A stretch of 64,000 bases of DNA. It comes from Pleurodeles waltl (Eukaryota; Chordata; Amphibia; Caudata; Salamandridae). Shown here piece by piece: positions 6,963 to 19,378 of the stretch; the first letter of the stretch is position 1; each line of letters opens with the position of its first letter. Location of the stretch: positions 62,001 to 126,000 of the forward strand of contig NW_027150051.1 of assembly GCF_031143425.1 (NCBI RefSeq), written 5' to 3'. The position numbers and the translations under genes were made by a program. The notes under the pieces were generated by a model. The model made no database searches. It was not told the origin of the DNA and saw nothing but the letters and a program-made list of their open reading frames with translations.

Positions 6963-7137
6963 TGTGCACAGAAATGCAATGGCTCCGACCCTGCTCGGAG
7001 GGTTGGTGACAGAGAGTGGGAGACTACATCCCAAAGCAAGAAACTGCACATGGTGCTCTCTTCTGCAGTACGACTAGAGTCATTTGCATGGTCTTCATCG
7101 AACATGACATAAAAAGCCTCTATCCTTTAGACATTTT

Positions 7138-7796
7138 GGCCCAGATTTACAAGAAAATGACTAAGCGCGACGCTGTGCCAAATTTGCAAGCCCCAAGCGC
7201 CGTCATTTTCAAAATGCAGGGAAGCGCCGTATTTAGTAGAATACAGCGCACCCCTGTGCTTCCCCCTGCGCCAGCTCTAAATTAGCTGCTGAGCGCCAAC
7301 GCAGCCGTTCTTGCACCATGGTACAAGGATGACTGCGTTGAGGGGGAAATTGTTTTTGTGCAGGAAGGGACACCTTCCTGCCCAAAAAAAAAATCTTCAA
7401 TGGTGATTTGCTCTTACTTCTATGTGTGCTGCAGAATGCATCACACATAGAAAGAGCAAAAACAAGGAGAAATGAAAACATTTCTCCTCAGTGCGCCACT
7501 CTAACGACACCCCTGGGATGGCGTTGGATTTTGGTGCTGACGCAGATTTACGCCAACTCCTAAATCTGGAGCAGTATCAAAATGCTATGGTGTTGCTGTG
7601 GCACACTCCCAACAACACCCATTGCACGCCCCTTCCAGGGAACGCGCTGCGTGCTAAGGGGCCGTATTTACAAGGTGGTGTTAAGCCACAAAAAGTGGCT
7701 GAACGCCATCTTGTAAATACCGCGCAGTGCATAGTGCCACCGGGGCGTCACTAAAAGTGATGCTCCGGTGGCGATAGGGCCTTGTAAGTCTGGCAC
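7138..7796. mobile_element. Hairpin-chain element, unit 3
   Basis: Complete, with a private change CCCCAAGCGCC near 7194. Confidence 0.5.
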
Positions 7797-8066
7797 TTTA
7801 TTTGCTCAAGGTGTGTGTTCTTGGTGAGGGCAGGAAAGCTATTTTCGCTCTCGTACCTTCCTTCCTTGGCTGGCTTGAATGCTGTAGGCTCAGGCTTCAT
7901 TGCAAAGGTCAAACAGTGAGCAACTGACTGCCGTAAGCTGGCGCAACTCCTCTTGGTGAGCTGTGACAGATGCCCCAGGAGCGTAGTACCTCACGATGGT
8001 GAGGGATAGACACAGTCTCTTTTATCTCAGCTTGCCTGTCAGGTGAGGCAGGAAATGCAAATACTG

Positions 8067-8141
8067 TGAAAAAGCCCAGCGTCTCGAACCAGGGACCTTT
8101 CGCATGTGAGGTGCGCATGATAACCACTACACTAGACAAAC
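8067..8141 (-). pseudogene. Decayed tRNA-Val, unit 3
   Basis: Same T-arm form as unit 1 (CAGCGTCTCG). Confidence 0.88.
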
Positions 8142-8588
8142 AGACACACTTGCCAGCTTGCTTCATGTGGCTATGCATTGTACTGGAACCACCACACTAT
8201 GGAAACAGACACACCTGCTTGCTTTATGTGGCTATGCATTGGACTGGGATGCAAGGATGAGGGCCAATGTTCATGACGCTCAAAGCTGAGCCTTCCGGAA
8301 CACGATCTCTTCCCTTGGAAGAAAGGAACTGGGATCACTTTCATTCCAAGAGGTGATTTCAGAACTGGACCCGAAATTACCATGGAGAAGCACTGTGCAT
8401 TTAATGTTCCTACGAGCACTGCTGCTCCAGCACAGAAAAGCAGTTGCAAAGAAATCTCGCATACCTTCATGATGCTGAACCGTCTCGACGCCAGTATAAA
8501 GCATGTATTGCATTGCAACATGACATCTTACAAGAGTGAAAAGCAGAAATACTCCTGTTTAAAACACAGACTGAACCTATAAAGGTAG

Positions 8589-8660
8589 GGGTTTGTCTGG
8601 GATTTGAACCGAGGTCCTCTCACACCCGAAGCGAGAATCATATCCCTATACCAACTAGAC
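8589..8660 (-). pseudogene. Decayed tRNA-Pro(CGG), unit 3
   Basis: Class B variant: one D-loop change (TAGGGG to TAGGGA), shared with units 7, 11 and 17. Confidence 0.8.
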
Positions 8661-9583
8661 TGCCGCTGCATAGTCATTTGAAACATCTTCTGAAGCGTCT
8701 TTCCGAAAAGCAGGGCCATTTTGAGGCTCTCTCTCTCTAAGCGTGCCATAGCAATTGATGTTTTCTGTCAAGGATTTTTTGTTTGTCTCTAGCAAGGCAA
8801 GAGGTAGTCAAAATGCCCTGTGCCAATGAGCTGAACTAGGGCACTGATGTGAAAAGCAGACCCTTTCTGGTAGTTGTAACCCGCTGCAAGTCATGGACCC
8901 TTGCACCTTAGACTTCCCAACCAGAAGCACTGAAGGGCCTGCTAGCTCTTGAGCCAGAGGAGCATGCCTCTTGGATTCAAGCACACTTGCTCGATCAGCG
9001 CTCGATCAGGCGAGATTTATATTAGTGGCTCATAGGCCTGAAACACTCACCTGGGAGACGCAGGGTGGCTGATTTCCCGGAATGGCCCTTGATGGGGAAA
9101 TCACCTCCTTTCCCCCGCCTCATTTCAGAATTGTGTGCTAGTCGCAAGACAGTGTTCAGGGGTTCATGGGTACTGCCTACTCCCAGCTGCCTCTCTGTCT
9201 TCTTCATGTAAATTGCAAGTCACGAGGAGGCACCATTGCCAATATGCTCCGCCCACCTAACCAAGAAACCTAGTTTGAGCTTGTCTGCCTGTGTTGTTGC
9301 AGGGGCAGTGTCTTCTTTGCCCAAAAGGTGGCAGGAGAGCCTCACTTCAAACAATAGAATCAACTGCTTAAGTAGAAACCAGCATGGTAGTTACTGTCAT
9401 AAAGTGCAGCTCTAACAGAAGGTGTGCCTGAGACGCCCCTTCCAGTAATACACAGAATTTTGATTGAGGGCCCAGCCGATGGGTTGGTGGATTTCTCCTC
9501 ACATGCCACAGCAGCTTCCAAAGATAGTGGTGTGAGGAGCTGGCTCTGCAAGCAGAGCAAGATTTAAGGGAAGAAAATACACC

Positions 9584-9695
9584 TGTCAGAAGTGGGATTT
9601 GAACCCACGCCTCCATGAAGAGACCAGAAGGCTCAGCTTCATTGAAGATCAAGCTCTCTTGAGTCTGGCGCCTTAGACCACTCGGCCATCCTGAC
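9584..9695 (-). tRNA. tRNA-Leu(CAA), unit 3
   Basis: The mature part matches unit 1. The intron has a private change (plus strand CATTGAAG). Confidence 0.95.
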
Positions 9696-10002
9696 AGCCA
9701 AAACAGTGTGCAGGTCGGACTCTTCAGTCTGCACTTGTTGATTTTGCCGCTTGCAATGTTCCTATCAAAGTCACAGCTTTAAAGGCCCCACAATATAACA
9801 TGGCCAAGAAAAAAAAAAAAAAACAGAACAAGAAACAATGCACATGCACGACCACCGAGGGATGCAGATAACTTTTTAGCGTCCTGCAATAGTAAAGCAC
9901 GTTTTACACAGGTCACAAGTTTTTAAAGGTCATTTCTGTCTAAGTGTGCATTGAGAGAGCCTGAGGTTTTAGGGAGCAAACACAAAAGCTGCTGCTGCCA
10001 AG

Positions 10003-10075
10003 TGTTTCTGCCCGGTCTCGAACCGGGGACCTTTCGCGTGTGAGGCGAACGTGATAACCACTACACTACAGAAAC
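10003..10075 (-). tRNA. tRNA-Val(CAC), unit 3
   Basis: Same sequence as unit 1. Confidence 0.95.
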
Positions 10076-10463
10076 AAGCTTGCTGGTTTGACTGAAGGAG
10101 CACAGTTCCCCTCATATGTTTGCACGATTTCCTCTATACTTTATCAGCAGTTGCTCGGAATGCGAGGGGTAAGTGTGAAAATTGCAGCGGTGTCAGCCAG
10201 CATGCATACACTCAGACGTCCTGAAAAATCCCACAGCTGCGGGCATAGACAGACAAATATCTGATGCCTAAATGCCAGGAAGGAGAGCCTGTGAAATCAT
10301 CACACAGGGCGCACTGAGAGCAAGCAGGAAGGAAGCCAAGGCATTGTAATCCATTTTTCGCCTGAGGCAAAAAATATGTTTTGCGCAACAATGCTTCGAG
10401 TGGAATGAGAAATGTTGAGGGGTTGTGTATTTTGAGCAGGATTTGATTGTTTTCCGCTAAAAT

Positions 10464-10535
10464 GGGCTTGTCCGGGATTTGAACCTGGGACCTCTCGCAC
10501 CCTAAGCGAGAATCATACCCCTAGACCAACGAGCC
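10464..10535 (-). tRNA. tRNA-Pro(AGG), unit 3, C5-A68 mismatch
   Basis: Majority form, same as unit 2. Confidence 0.85.
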
Positions 10536-10710
10536 TGGGCACAGAAATGCAACGGCTCCGACCCTGCTCGGAGGGTTGGTGACAGAGAGTGGGAGACTAC
10601 ATCCCAAAGCAAGAAACTGCACATGGTGCTCTCTTCTGCAGTACGACTAGAGTCATTTGCATGGTCTTCATCGAACATGACATAAAAAGCCTCTATCCTT
10701 TAGACATTTT

Positions 10711-11369
10711 GGCCCAGATTTACAAGAAAATGACTAAGCGCGACGCTGTGCCAAATTTGCAAGCCCCACGCGCCGTCATTTTCAAAATGCAGGGAAGCGC
10801 CGTATTTAGTAGAATACGGCGCACCCCTGTGCTTCCCCCTGCGCCAGCTCTAAATTAGCTGCTGAGCGCCAACGCAGCCGTTCTTGCACCATGGTACAAG
10901 GATGACTGCGTTGAGGGGGAAATTGTTTTTGTGCAGGAAGGGACACCTTCCTGCCCAAAAAAAAAATCTTCAATGGTGATTTGCTCTTACTTCTATGTGT
11001 GCTGCAGAATGCATCACACATAGAAAGAGCAAAAACAAGGAGAAATGAAAACATTTCTCCTCAGTGCGCCACTCTAACGACACCCCTGGGATGGCGTTGG
11101 ATTTTGGTGCTGACGCAGATTTACGCCAACTCCTAAATCTGGAGCAGTATCAAAATGCTATGGTGTTGCTGTGGCACACTCCCAACAACACCCATTGCAC
11201 GCCCCTTCCAGGGAACGCGCTGCGTGCTAAGGGGCCGTATTTACAAGGTGGTGTTAAGCCACAAAAAGTGGCTGAACGCCATCTTGTAAATACCGCGCAG
11301 TGCATAGTGCCACCGGGGTGTCACTAAAAGTGATGCTCCGGTGGCGATAGGGCCTCGTAAGTCTGGCAC
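10711..11369. mobile_element. Hairpin-chain element, unit 4
   Basis: Complete. The 10-bp hairpin is perfectly paired, as in unit 1. Confidence 0.5.
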
Positions 11370-11639
11370 TTTATTTGCTCAAGGTGTGTGTTCTTGGTGA
11401 GGGCAGGAAAGCTATTTTCGCTCTCGTACCTTCCTTCCTTGGCTGGCTTGAATGCTGTAGGCTCAGGCTTCATTGCAAAGGTCAAACAGTGAGCAACTGA
11501 CTGCCGTAAGCTGGCGCAACTCCTCTTGGTGAGCTGTGACAGATGCCCCAGGAGCGTAGTACCTCACGATGGTGAGGGATAGACACAGTCTCTTTTATCT
11601 CAGCTTGCCTGTCAGGTGAGGCAGGAAATGCAAATACTG

Positions 11640-11714
11640 TGAAAAAGCCCAGCGTCTCGAACCAGGGACCTTTCGCATGTGAGGTGCGCATGATAACCAC
11701 TACACTAGACAAAC
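11640..11714 (-). pseudogene. Decayed tRNA-Val, unit 4
   Basis: T-arm form CAGCGTCTCG. Confidence 0.88.
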
Positions 11715-12161
11715 AGACACACTTGCCAGCTTGCTTCATGTGGCTATGCATTGTACTGGAACCACCACACTATGGAAACAGACACACCTGCTTGCTTTAT
11801 GTGGCTATGCATTGGACTGGGATGCAAGGATGAGGGCCAATGTTCATGACGCTCAAAGCTGAGCCTTCCGGAACACGATCTCTTCCCTTGGAAGAAAGGA
11901 ACTGGGATCACTTTCATTCCAAGAGGTGATTTCAGAACTGGACCCGAAATTACCATGGAGAAGCACTGTGCATTTAATGTTCCTACGAGCACTGCTGCTC
12001 CAGCACAGAAAAGCAGTTGCAAAGAAATCTCGCATACCTTCATGATGCTGAACCGTCTCGACGCCAGTATAAAGCATGTATTGCATTGCAACATGACATC
12101 TTACAAGAGTGAAAAGCAGAAATACTCCTGTTTAAAACACAGACTGAACCTATAAAGGTAG

Positions 12162-12233
12162 GGGTTTGTCTGGGATTTGAACCGAGGTCCTCTCACACCC
12201 GAAGCGAGAATCATACCCCTATACCAACTAGAC
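12162..12233 (-). pseudogene. Decayed tRNA-Pro(CGG), unit 4
   Basis: Same sequence as unit 1. Confidence 0.8.
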
Positions 12234-13156
12234 TGCCGCTGCATAGTCATTTGAAACATCTTCTGAAGCGTCTTTCCGAAAAGCAGGGCCATTTGGAGGC
12301 TCTCTCTCTCTAAGCGTGCCATAGCAATTGATGTTTTCTGTCAAGGATTTTTTGTTTGTCTCTAGCAAGGCAAGAGGTAGTCAAAATGCCCTGTGCCAGT
12401 GAGCTGAACTAGGGCACTGATGTGAAAAGCAGACCCTTTCTGGTAGTTGTAACCCGCTGCAAGTCATGGACCCTTGCACCTTAGACTTCCCAACCAGAAG
12501 CACTGAAGGGCCTGCTAGCTCTTGAGCCAGAGGAGCATGCCTCTTGGATTCAAGCACACTTGCTCGATCAGCGCTCGATCAGGCGAGATTTATATTAGTG
12601 GCTCATAGGCCTGAAACACTCACCTGGGAGACGCAGGGTGGCTGATTTCCCGGAATGGCCCTTGATGGGGAAATCACCTCCTTTCCCCCGCCTCATTTCA
12701 GAATTGTGTGCTAGTCGCAAGACAGTGTTCAGGGGTTCATGGGTACTGCCTACTCCCAGCTGCCTCTCTGTCTTCTTCATGTAAATTGCAAGTCACGAGG
12801 AGGCACCATTGCCAATATGCTCCGCCCACCTAACCAAGAAACCTAGTTTGAGCTTGTCTGCCTGTGTTGTTGCAGGGGCAGTGTCTTCTTTGCCCAAAAG
12901 GTGGCAGGAGAGCCTCACTTCAAACGATAGAATCAACTGCTTAAGTAGAAACCAGCATGGTAGTTACTGTCATAAAGTGCAGCTCTAACAGAAGGTGTGC
13001 CTGAGACGTCCCTTCCAGTAATACACAGAATTTTGATTGAGGGCCCAGCCGATGGGTTGGTGGATTTCTCCTCACATGCCACAGCAGCTTCCAAAGATAG
13101 TGGTGTGAGGAGCTGGCTCTGCAAGCAGAGCAAGATTTAAGGGAAGAAAATACACC

Positions 13157-13268
13157 TGTCAGAAGTGGGATTTGAACCCACGCCTCCATGAAGAGACCAG
13201 AAGGCTCAGCTTCACTGAAGATCAAGCTCTCTTGAGTCTGGCGCCTTAGACCACTCGGCCATCCTGAC
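13157..13268 (-). tRNA. tRNA-Leu(CAA), unit 4
   Basis: Same sequence as unit 1, intron included. Confidence 0.95.
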
Positions 13269-13575
13269 AGCCAAAACAGTGTGCAGGTCGGACTCTTCAG
13301 TCTGCACTTGTTGATTTTGCCGCTTGCAATGTTCCTATCAAAGTCACAGCTTTAAAGGCCCCACAATATAACATGGCCAAGAAAAAAAAAAAAAAACAGA
13401 ACAAGAAACAATGCACATGCACGACCACCGAGGGATGCAGATAACTTTTTAGCGTCCTGCAATAGTAAAGCACGTTTTACACAGGTCACAAGTTTTTAAA
13501 GGTCATTTCTGTCTAAGTCTGCATTGAGAGAGACTGAGGTTTTAGGGAGCAAACACAAAAGCTGCTGCTGCCAAG

Positions 13576-13648
13576 TGTTTCTGCCCGGTCTCGAACCGGG
13601 GACCTTTCGCGTGTGAGGCGAACATGATAACCACTACACTACAGAAAC
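13576..13648 (-). tRNA. tRNA-Val(CAC), unit 4
   Basis: One private change turns the outer D-stem pair 10-25 from G-C to a G-T wobble. The fold is kept. Confidence 0.93.
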
Positions 13649-14036
13649 AAGCTTGCTGGTTTGACTGAAGGAGAACAGTTCCCCTCATATGTTTGCACGA
13701 TTTCCTCTATACTTTATCAGCAGTTGCTCGGAATGCGAGGGGTAAGTGTGAAAATTGCAGCGGTGTCAGCCAGCATGCATACACTCAGACGTCCTGAAAA
13801 ATCCCACAGCTGCGGGCAGAGACAGACAAATATCTGATGCCTAAATGCCAGGAAGGAGAGCCTGTGAAATCATCACACAGGGCGCACTGAGAGCAAGCAG
13901 GAAGGAAGCCAAGGCATTGTAATCCATTTTTCGCCTGAGGCAAAAAATATGTTTTGCGCAACAATGCTTCGAGTGGAATGAGAAATGTTGAGGGGTTGTG
14001 TATTTTGAGCAGGATTTGATTGTTTTCCGCTAAAAT

Positions 14037-14108
14037 GGGCTTGTCCGGGATTTGAACCTGGGACCTCTCGCACCCTAAGCGAGAATCATACCCCTAGACC
14101 AACGAGCC
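14037..14108 (-). tRNA. tRNA-Pro(AGG), unit 4, C5-A68 mismatch
   Basis: Majority form, same as unit 2. Confidence 0.85.
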
Positions 14109-14283
14109 TGGGCACAGAAATGCAACGGCTCCGACCCTGCTCGGAGGGTTGGTGACAGAGAGTGGGAGACTACATCCCAAAGCAAGAAACTGCACATGGT
14201 GCTCTCTTCTGCAGTACGACTAGAGTCATTTGCATGGTCTTCATCGAACATGACATAAAAAGCCTCTATCCTTTAGACATTTT

Positions 14284-14942
14284 GGCCCAGATTTACAAGA
14301 AAATGACTAAGCGCGACGCTGTGCCAAATTTGCAAGCCCCACGCGCCGTCATTTTCAAAATGCAGGGAAGCGCCGTATTTAGTAGAATACAGCGCACCCC
14401 TGTGCTTCCCCCTGCGCCAGCTCTAAATTAGCTGCTGAGCGCCAACGCAGCCGTTCTTGCACCATGGTACAAGGATGACTGCGTTGAGGGGGAAATTGTT
14501 TTTGTGCAGGAAGGGACACCTTCCTGCCCAAAAAAAAAATCTTCAATGGTGATTTGCTCTTACTTCTATGTGTGCTGCAGAATGCATCACACATAGAAAG
14601 AGCAAAAACAAGGAGAAATGAAAACATTTCTCCTCAGTGCGCCACTCTAACGACACCCCTGGGATGGCGTTGGATTTTGGTGCTGACGCAGATTTACGCC
14701 AACTCCTAAATCTGGAGCAGCATCAAAATGCTATGGTGTTGCTGTGGCACACTCCCAACAACACCCATTGCACGCCCCTTCCAGGGAACGCGCTGCGTGC
14801 TAAGGGGCCGTATTTACAAGGTGGTGTTAAGCCACAAAAAGTGGCTGAACGCCATCTTGTAAATACCGCGCAGTGCATAGTGCCACGGGGGCGTCACTAA
14901 AAGTGATGCTCCGGTGGCGATAGGACCTTGTAAGTCTGGCAC
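14284..14942. mobile_element. Hairpin-chain element, unit 5
   Basis: Complete. The class D change GCCACGGGGG puts one mismatch in the last hairpin. Confidence 0.5.
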
Positions 14943-15212
14943 TTTATTTGCTCAAGGTGTGTGTTCTTGGTGAGGGCAGGAAAGCTATTTTCGCTCTCGT
15001 ACCTTCCTTCCTTGGCTGGCTTGAATGCTGTAGGCTCAGGCTTCATTGCAAAGGTCAAACAGTGAGCAACTGACTGCCGTAAGCTGGCGCAACTCCTCTT
15101 GGTGAGCTGTGACAGATGCCCCAGGAGCGTAGTACCTCACGATGGTGAGGGATAGACACAGTCTCTTTTATCTCAGCTTGCCTGTCAGGTGAGGCAGGAA
15201 ATGCAAATACTG

Positions 15213-15287
15213 TGAAAAAGCCCAGCGTCTCGAACCAGGGACCTTTCGCATGTGAGGTGCGCATGATAACCACTACACTAGACAAAC
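15213..15287 (-). pseudogene. Decayed tRNA-Val, unit 5
   Basis: T-arm form CAGCGTCTCG. Confidence 0.88.
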
Positions 15288-15733
15288 AGACACACTTGCC
15301 GGCTTGCTTCATGTGGCTATGCATTGTACTGGAACCACCACACTATGGAAACAGACACACCTGCTTGCTTTATGTGGCTATGCATTGGACTGGGATGCAA
15401 GGATGAGGGCCAATGTTCATGACGCTCAAAGCTGAGCCTTCCGGAACACGATCTCTTCCCTTGGAAGAAAGGAACTGGGATCACTTTCATCCAAGAGGTG
15501 ATTTCAGAACTGGACCCGAAATTACCATGGAGAAGCACTGTGCATTTAATGTTCCTACGAGCACTGCTGCTCCAGCACAGAAAAGCAGTTGCAAAGAAAT
15601 CTCGCATACCTTCATGATGCTGAACCGTCTCGACGCCAGTATAAAGCATGTATTGCATTGCAACATGACATCTTACAAGAGTGAAAAGCATAAATACTCC
15701 TGTTTAAAACACAGACTGAACCTATAAAGGTAG

Positions 15734-15805
15734 GGGTTTGTCTGGGATTTGAACCGAGGTCCTCTCACACCCGAAGCGAGAATCATACCCCTATACCAAC
15801 TAGAC
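15734..15805 (-). pseudogene. Decayed tRNA-Pro(CGG), unit 5
   Basis: Same sequence as unit 1. Confidence 0.8.
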
Positions 15806-16728
15806 TGCCGCTGCATAGTCATTTGAAACATCTTCTGAAGCGTCTTTCCGAAAAGCAGGGCCATTTGGAGGCTCTCTCTCTCTAAGCGTGCCATAGCAAT
15901 TGATGTTTTCTGTCAAGGATTTTTTGTTTGTCTCTAGCAAGGCAAGAGGTAGTCAAAATGCCCTGTGCCAGTGAGCTGAACTAGGGCACTGATGTGAAAA
16001 GCAGACCCTTTCTGGTAGTTGTAACCCGCTGCAAGTCATGGACCCTTGCACCTTAGACTTCCCAACCAGAAGCACTGAAGGGCCTGCTAGCTCTTGAGCC
16101 AGAGGAGCATGCCTCTTGGATTCAAGCACACTTGCTCGATCAGCGCTCGATCAGGCGAGATTTATATTAGTGGCTCATAGGCCTGAAACACTCACCTGGG
16201 AGACGCAGGGTGGCTGATTTCCCGGAATGGCCCTTGATGGGGAAATCACCTCCTTTCCCCCGCCTCATTTCAGAATTGTGTGCTAGTCGCAAGACAGTGT
16301 TCAGGGGTTCATGGGTACTGCCTACTCCCAGCTGCCTCTCTGTCTTCTTCATGTAAATTGCAAGTCACGAGGAGGCACCATTGCCAATATGCTCCGCCCA
16401 CCTAACCAAGAAACCTAGTTTGAGCTTGTCTGCCTGTGTTGTTGCAGGGGCAGTGTCTTCTTTGCCCAAAAGGTGGCAGGAGAGCCTCACTTCAAACGAT
16501 AGAATCAACTGCTTAAGTAGAAACCAGCATGGTAGTTACTGTCATAAAGTGCAGCTCTAACAGAAGGTGTGCCTGAGACGTCCCTTCCAGTAATACACAG
16601 AATTTTGATTGAGGGCCCAGCCGATGGGTTGGTGGATTTCTCCTCACATGCCACAGCAGCTTCCAAAGATAGTGGTGTGAGGAGCTGGCTCTGCAAGCAG
16701 AGCAAGATTTAAGGGAAGAAAATACACC

Positions 16729-16840
16729 TGTCAGAAGTGGGATTTGAACCCACGCCTCCATGAAGAGACCAGAAGGCTCAGCTTCACTGAAGATCAAGCT
16801 CTCTTGAGTCTGGCGCCTTAGACCACTCGGCCATCCTGAC
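16729..16840 (-). tRNA. tRNA-Leu(CAA), unit 5
   Basis: Same sequence as unit 1, intron included. Confidence 0.95.
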
Positions 16841-17147
16841 AGCCAAAACAGTGTGCAGGTCGGACTCTTCAGTCTGCACTTGTTGATTTTGCCGCTTGCA
16901 ATGTTCCTATCAAAGTCACAGCTTTAAAGGCCCCACAATATAACATGGCCAAGAAAAAAAAAAAAAAAAAGAACAAGAAACAATGCACATGCACGACCAC
17001 CGAGGGATGCAGATAACTTTTTAGCGTCCTGCAATAGTAAAGCACGTTTTACACAGGTCACAAGTTTTTAAAGGTCATTTCTGTCTAAGTCTGCATTGAG
17101 AGAGACTGAGGTTTTAGGGAGCAAACACAAAAGCTGCTGCTGCCAAG

Positions 17148-17220
17148 TGTTTCTGCCCGGTCTCGAACCGGGGACCTTTCGCGTGTGAGGCGAACGTGAT
17201 AACCACTACACTACAGAAAC
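17148..17220 (-). tRNA. tRNA-Val(CAC), unit 5
   Basis: Same sequence as unit 1. Confidence 0.95.
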
Positions 17221-17608
17221 AAGCTTGCTGGTTTGACTGAAGGAGCACAGTTCCCCTCATATGTTTGCACGATTTCCTCTATACTTTATCAGCAGTTGCT
17301 CGGAATGCGAGGGGTAAGTGTGAAAATTGCAGCGGTGTCAGCCAGCATGCATACACTCAGACGTCCTGAAAAATCCCACAGCTGCGGGCAGAGACAGACA
17401 AATATCTGATGCCTAAATGCCAGGAAGGAGAGCCTGTGAAATCATCACACAGGGCGCACTGAGAGCAAGCAGGAAGGAAGCCAAGGCATTGTAATCCATT
17501 TTTCGCCTGAGGCAAAAAATATGTTTTGCGCAACAATGCTTCGAGTGGAATGAGAAATGTTGAGGGGTTGTGTATTTTGAGCAGGATTTGATTGTTTTCC
17601 GCTAAAAT

Positions 17609-17680
17609 GGGCTCGTCCGGGATTTGAACCTGGGACCTCTCGCACCCTAAGCGAGAATCATACCCCTAGACCAACGAGCC
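17609..17680 (-). tRNA. tRNA-Pro(AGG), unit 5, acceptor intact
   Basis: Same sequence as unit 1, with G68 pairing C5. Confidence 0.92.
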
Positions 17681-17855
17681 TGGGCACAGAAATGCAACGG
17701 CTCCGACCCTGCTCGGAGGGTTGGTGACAGAGAGTGGGAGACTACATCCCAAAGCAAGAAACTGCACATGGTGCTCTCTTCTGCAGTACGACTCGAGTCA
17801 TTTGCATGGTCTTCATCGAACATGACATAAAAAGCCTCTATCCTTTAGACATTTT

Positions 17856-18514
17856 GGCCCAGATTTACAAGAAAATGACTAAGCGCGACGCTGTGCCAAA
17901 TTTGCAAGCCCCACGCGCCGTCATTTTCAAAATGCAGGGAAGCGCCGTATTTAGTAGAATACAGCGCACCCCTGTGCTTCCCCCTGCACCAGCTCTAAAT
18001 TAGCTGCTGAGCGCCAACGCAGCCGTTCTTGCACCATGGTACAAGGATGACTGCGTTGAGGGGGAAATTGTTTTTGTGCAGGAAGGGACACCTTCCTGCC
18101 CAAAAAAAAAATCTTCAATGGTGATTTGCTCTTACTTCTATGTGTGCTGCAGAATGCATCACACATAGAAAGAGCAAAAACAAGGAGAAATGAAAACATT
18201 TCTCCTCAGTGCGCCACTCTAACGACACCCCTGGGATGGCGTTGGATTTTGGTGCTGACACAGATTTACGCCAACTCCTAAATCTGGAGCAGCATCAAAA
18301 TGCTATGGTGTTGCTGTGGCACACTCCCAACAACACCCATTGCACGCCCCTTCCAGGGAACGCGCTGCGTGCTAAGGGGCCGTATTTACAAGGTGGTGTT
18401 AAGCCACAAAAAGTGGCTGAACGCCATCTTGTAAATACCGCGCAGTGCATAGTGCCACCGGGGCGTCACTAAAAGTGATGCTCCGGTGGCGATAGGGCCT
18501 TGTAAGTCTGGCAC
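17856..18514. mobile_element. Hairpin-chain element, unit 6
   Basis: Complete, with a private change GCTGACACAG near 18256. Confidence 0.5.
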
Positions 18515-18784
18515 TTTATTTGCTCAAGGTGTGTGTTCTTGGTGAGGGCAGGAAAGCTATTTTCGCTCTCGTACCTTCCTTCCTTGGCTGGCTTGAATGC
18601 TGTAGGCTCAGGCTTCATTGCAAAGGTCAAACAGTGAGCAACTGACTGCCGTAAGCTGGCGCAACTCCTCTTGGTGAGCTGTGACAGATGCCCCAGGAGC
18701 GTAGTACCTCACGATGGTGAGGGATAGACACAGTCTCTTTTATCTCAGCTTGCCTGTCAGGTGAGGCAGGAAATGCAAATACTG

Positions 18785-18859
18785 TGAAAAAGCCCAGCGA
18801 CTCGAACCAGGGACCTTTCGCATGTGAGGTGCGCATGATAACCACTACACTAGACAAAC
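18785..18859 (-). pseudogene. Decayed tRNA-Val, unit 6
   Basis: T-arm form CAGCGACTCG, as unit 2. Confidence 0.88.
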
Positions 18860-19306
18860 AGACACACTTGCCGGCTTGCTTCATGTGGCTATGCATTGTA
18901 CTGGAACCACCACACTATGGAAACAGACACACCTGCTTGCTTTATGTGGCTATGCATTGGACTGGGATGCAAGGATGAGGGCCAATGTTCATGACGCTCA
19001 AAGCTGAGCCTTCCGGAACACAATCTCTTCCCTTGGAAGAAAGGAACTGGGATCACTTTCATTCCAAGAGGTGATTTCAGAACTGGACCCGAAATTACCA
19101 TGGAGAAGCACTGTGCATTTAATGTTCCTACGAGCACTGCTGCTCCAGCACAGAAAAGCAGTTGCAAAGAAATCTCGCATACCTTCATGATGCTGAACCG
19201 TCTCGACGCCAGTATAAAGCATGTATTGCATTGCAACATGACATCTTACAAGAGTGAAAAGCAGAAATACTCCTGTTTAAAACACAGACTGAACCTATAA
19301 AGGTAG

Positions 19307-19378
19307 GGGTTTGTCTGGGATTTGAACCGAGGTCCTCTCACACCCGAAGCGAGAATCATACCCCTATACCAACTAGAC
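19307..19378 (-). pseudogene. Decayed tRNA-Pro(CGG), unit 6
   Basis: Same sequence as unit 1. Confidence 0.8.

Larger units (their letters stand above)
3574..7156. repeat. tDNA repeat unit 2 (class A, 3583 bp)
   Basis: Class A markers are the three-copy form of the 10-bp minisatellite and CCTGTGCACAG just upstream of tRNA-Pro. Several changes are shared only with unit 6, including one in the tRNA-Val anticodon stem. Confidence 0.95.
7157..10729. repeat. tDNA repeat unit 3 (class B, 3573 bp)
   Basis: Class B markers are GTGCCAATGAGC near 8820 and CATATCCC inside the decayed tRNA-Pro. It carries the short, two-copy minisatellite. Confidence 0.95.
10730..14302. repeat. tDNA repeat unit 4 (class C, 3573 bp)
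   Basis: Class C by CCTCGTAAG near 11353. It shares the hairpin-stabilising AATACGGCGC form and the GGTGTCAC form with unit 1. Confidence 0.95.
14303..17874. repeat. tDNA repeat unit 5 (class D front, C-like back, 3572 bp)
   Basis: The left part has the class D markers (GGGGGCGTCAC, AGGACCTTG), but the right part has the short minisatellite and the GAGACGTCCC form typical of class C. One base is missing in the spacer near 15490 (TTTCATCCAAG instead of TTTCATTCCAAG). Confidence 0.95.

Noticed and set aside
15317..15691. A 124-codon frame found only in unit 5
   Set aside because: It is produced by the 1-base deletion in the spacer, which joins two short frames. Nothing suggests it is translated.
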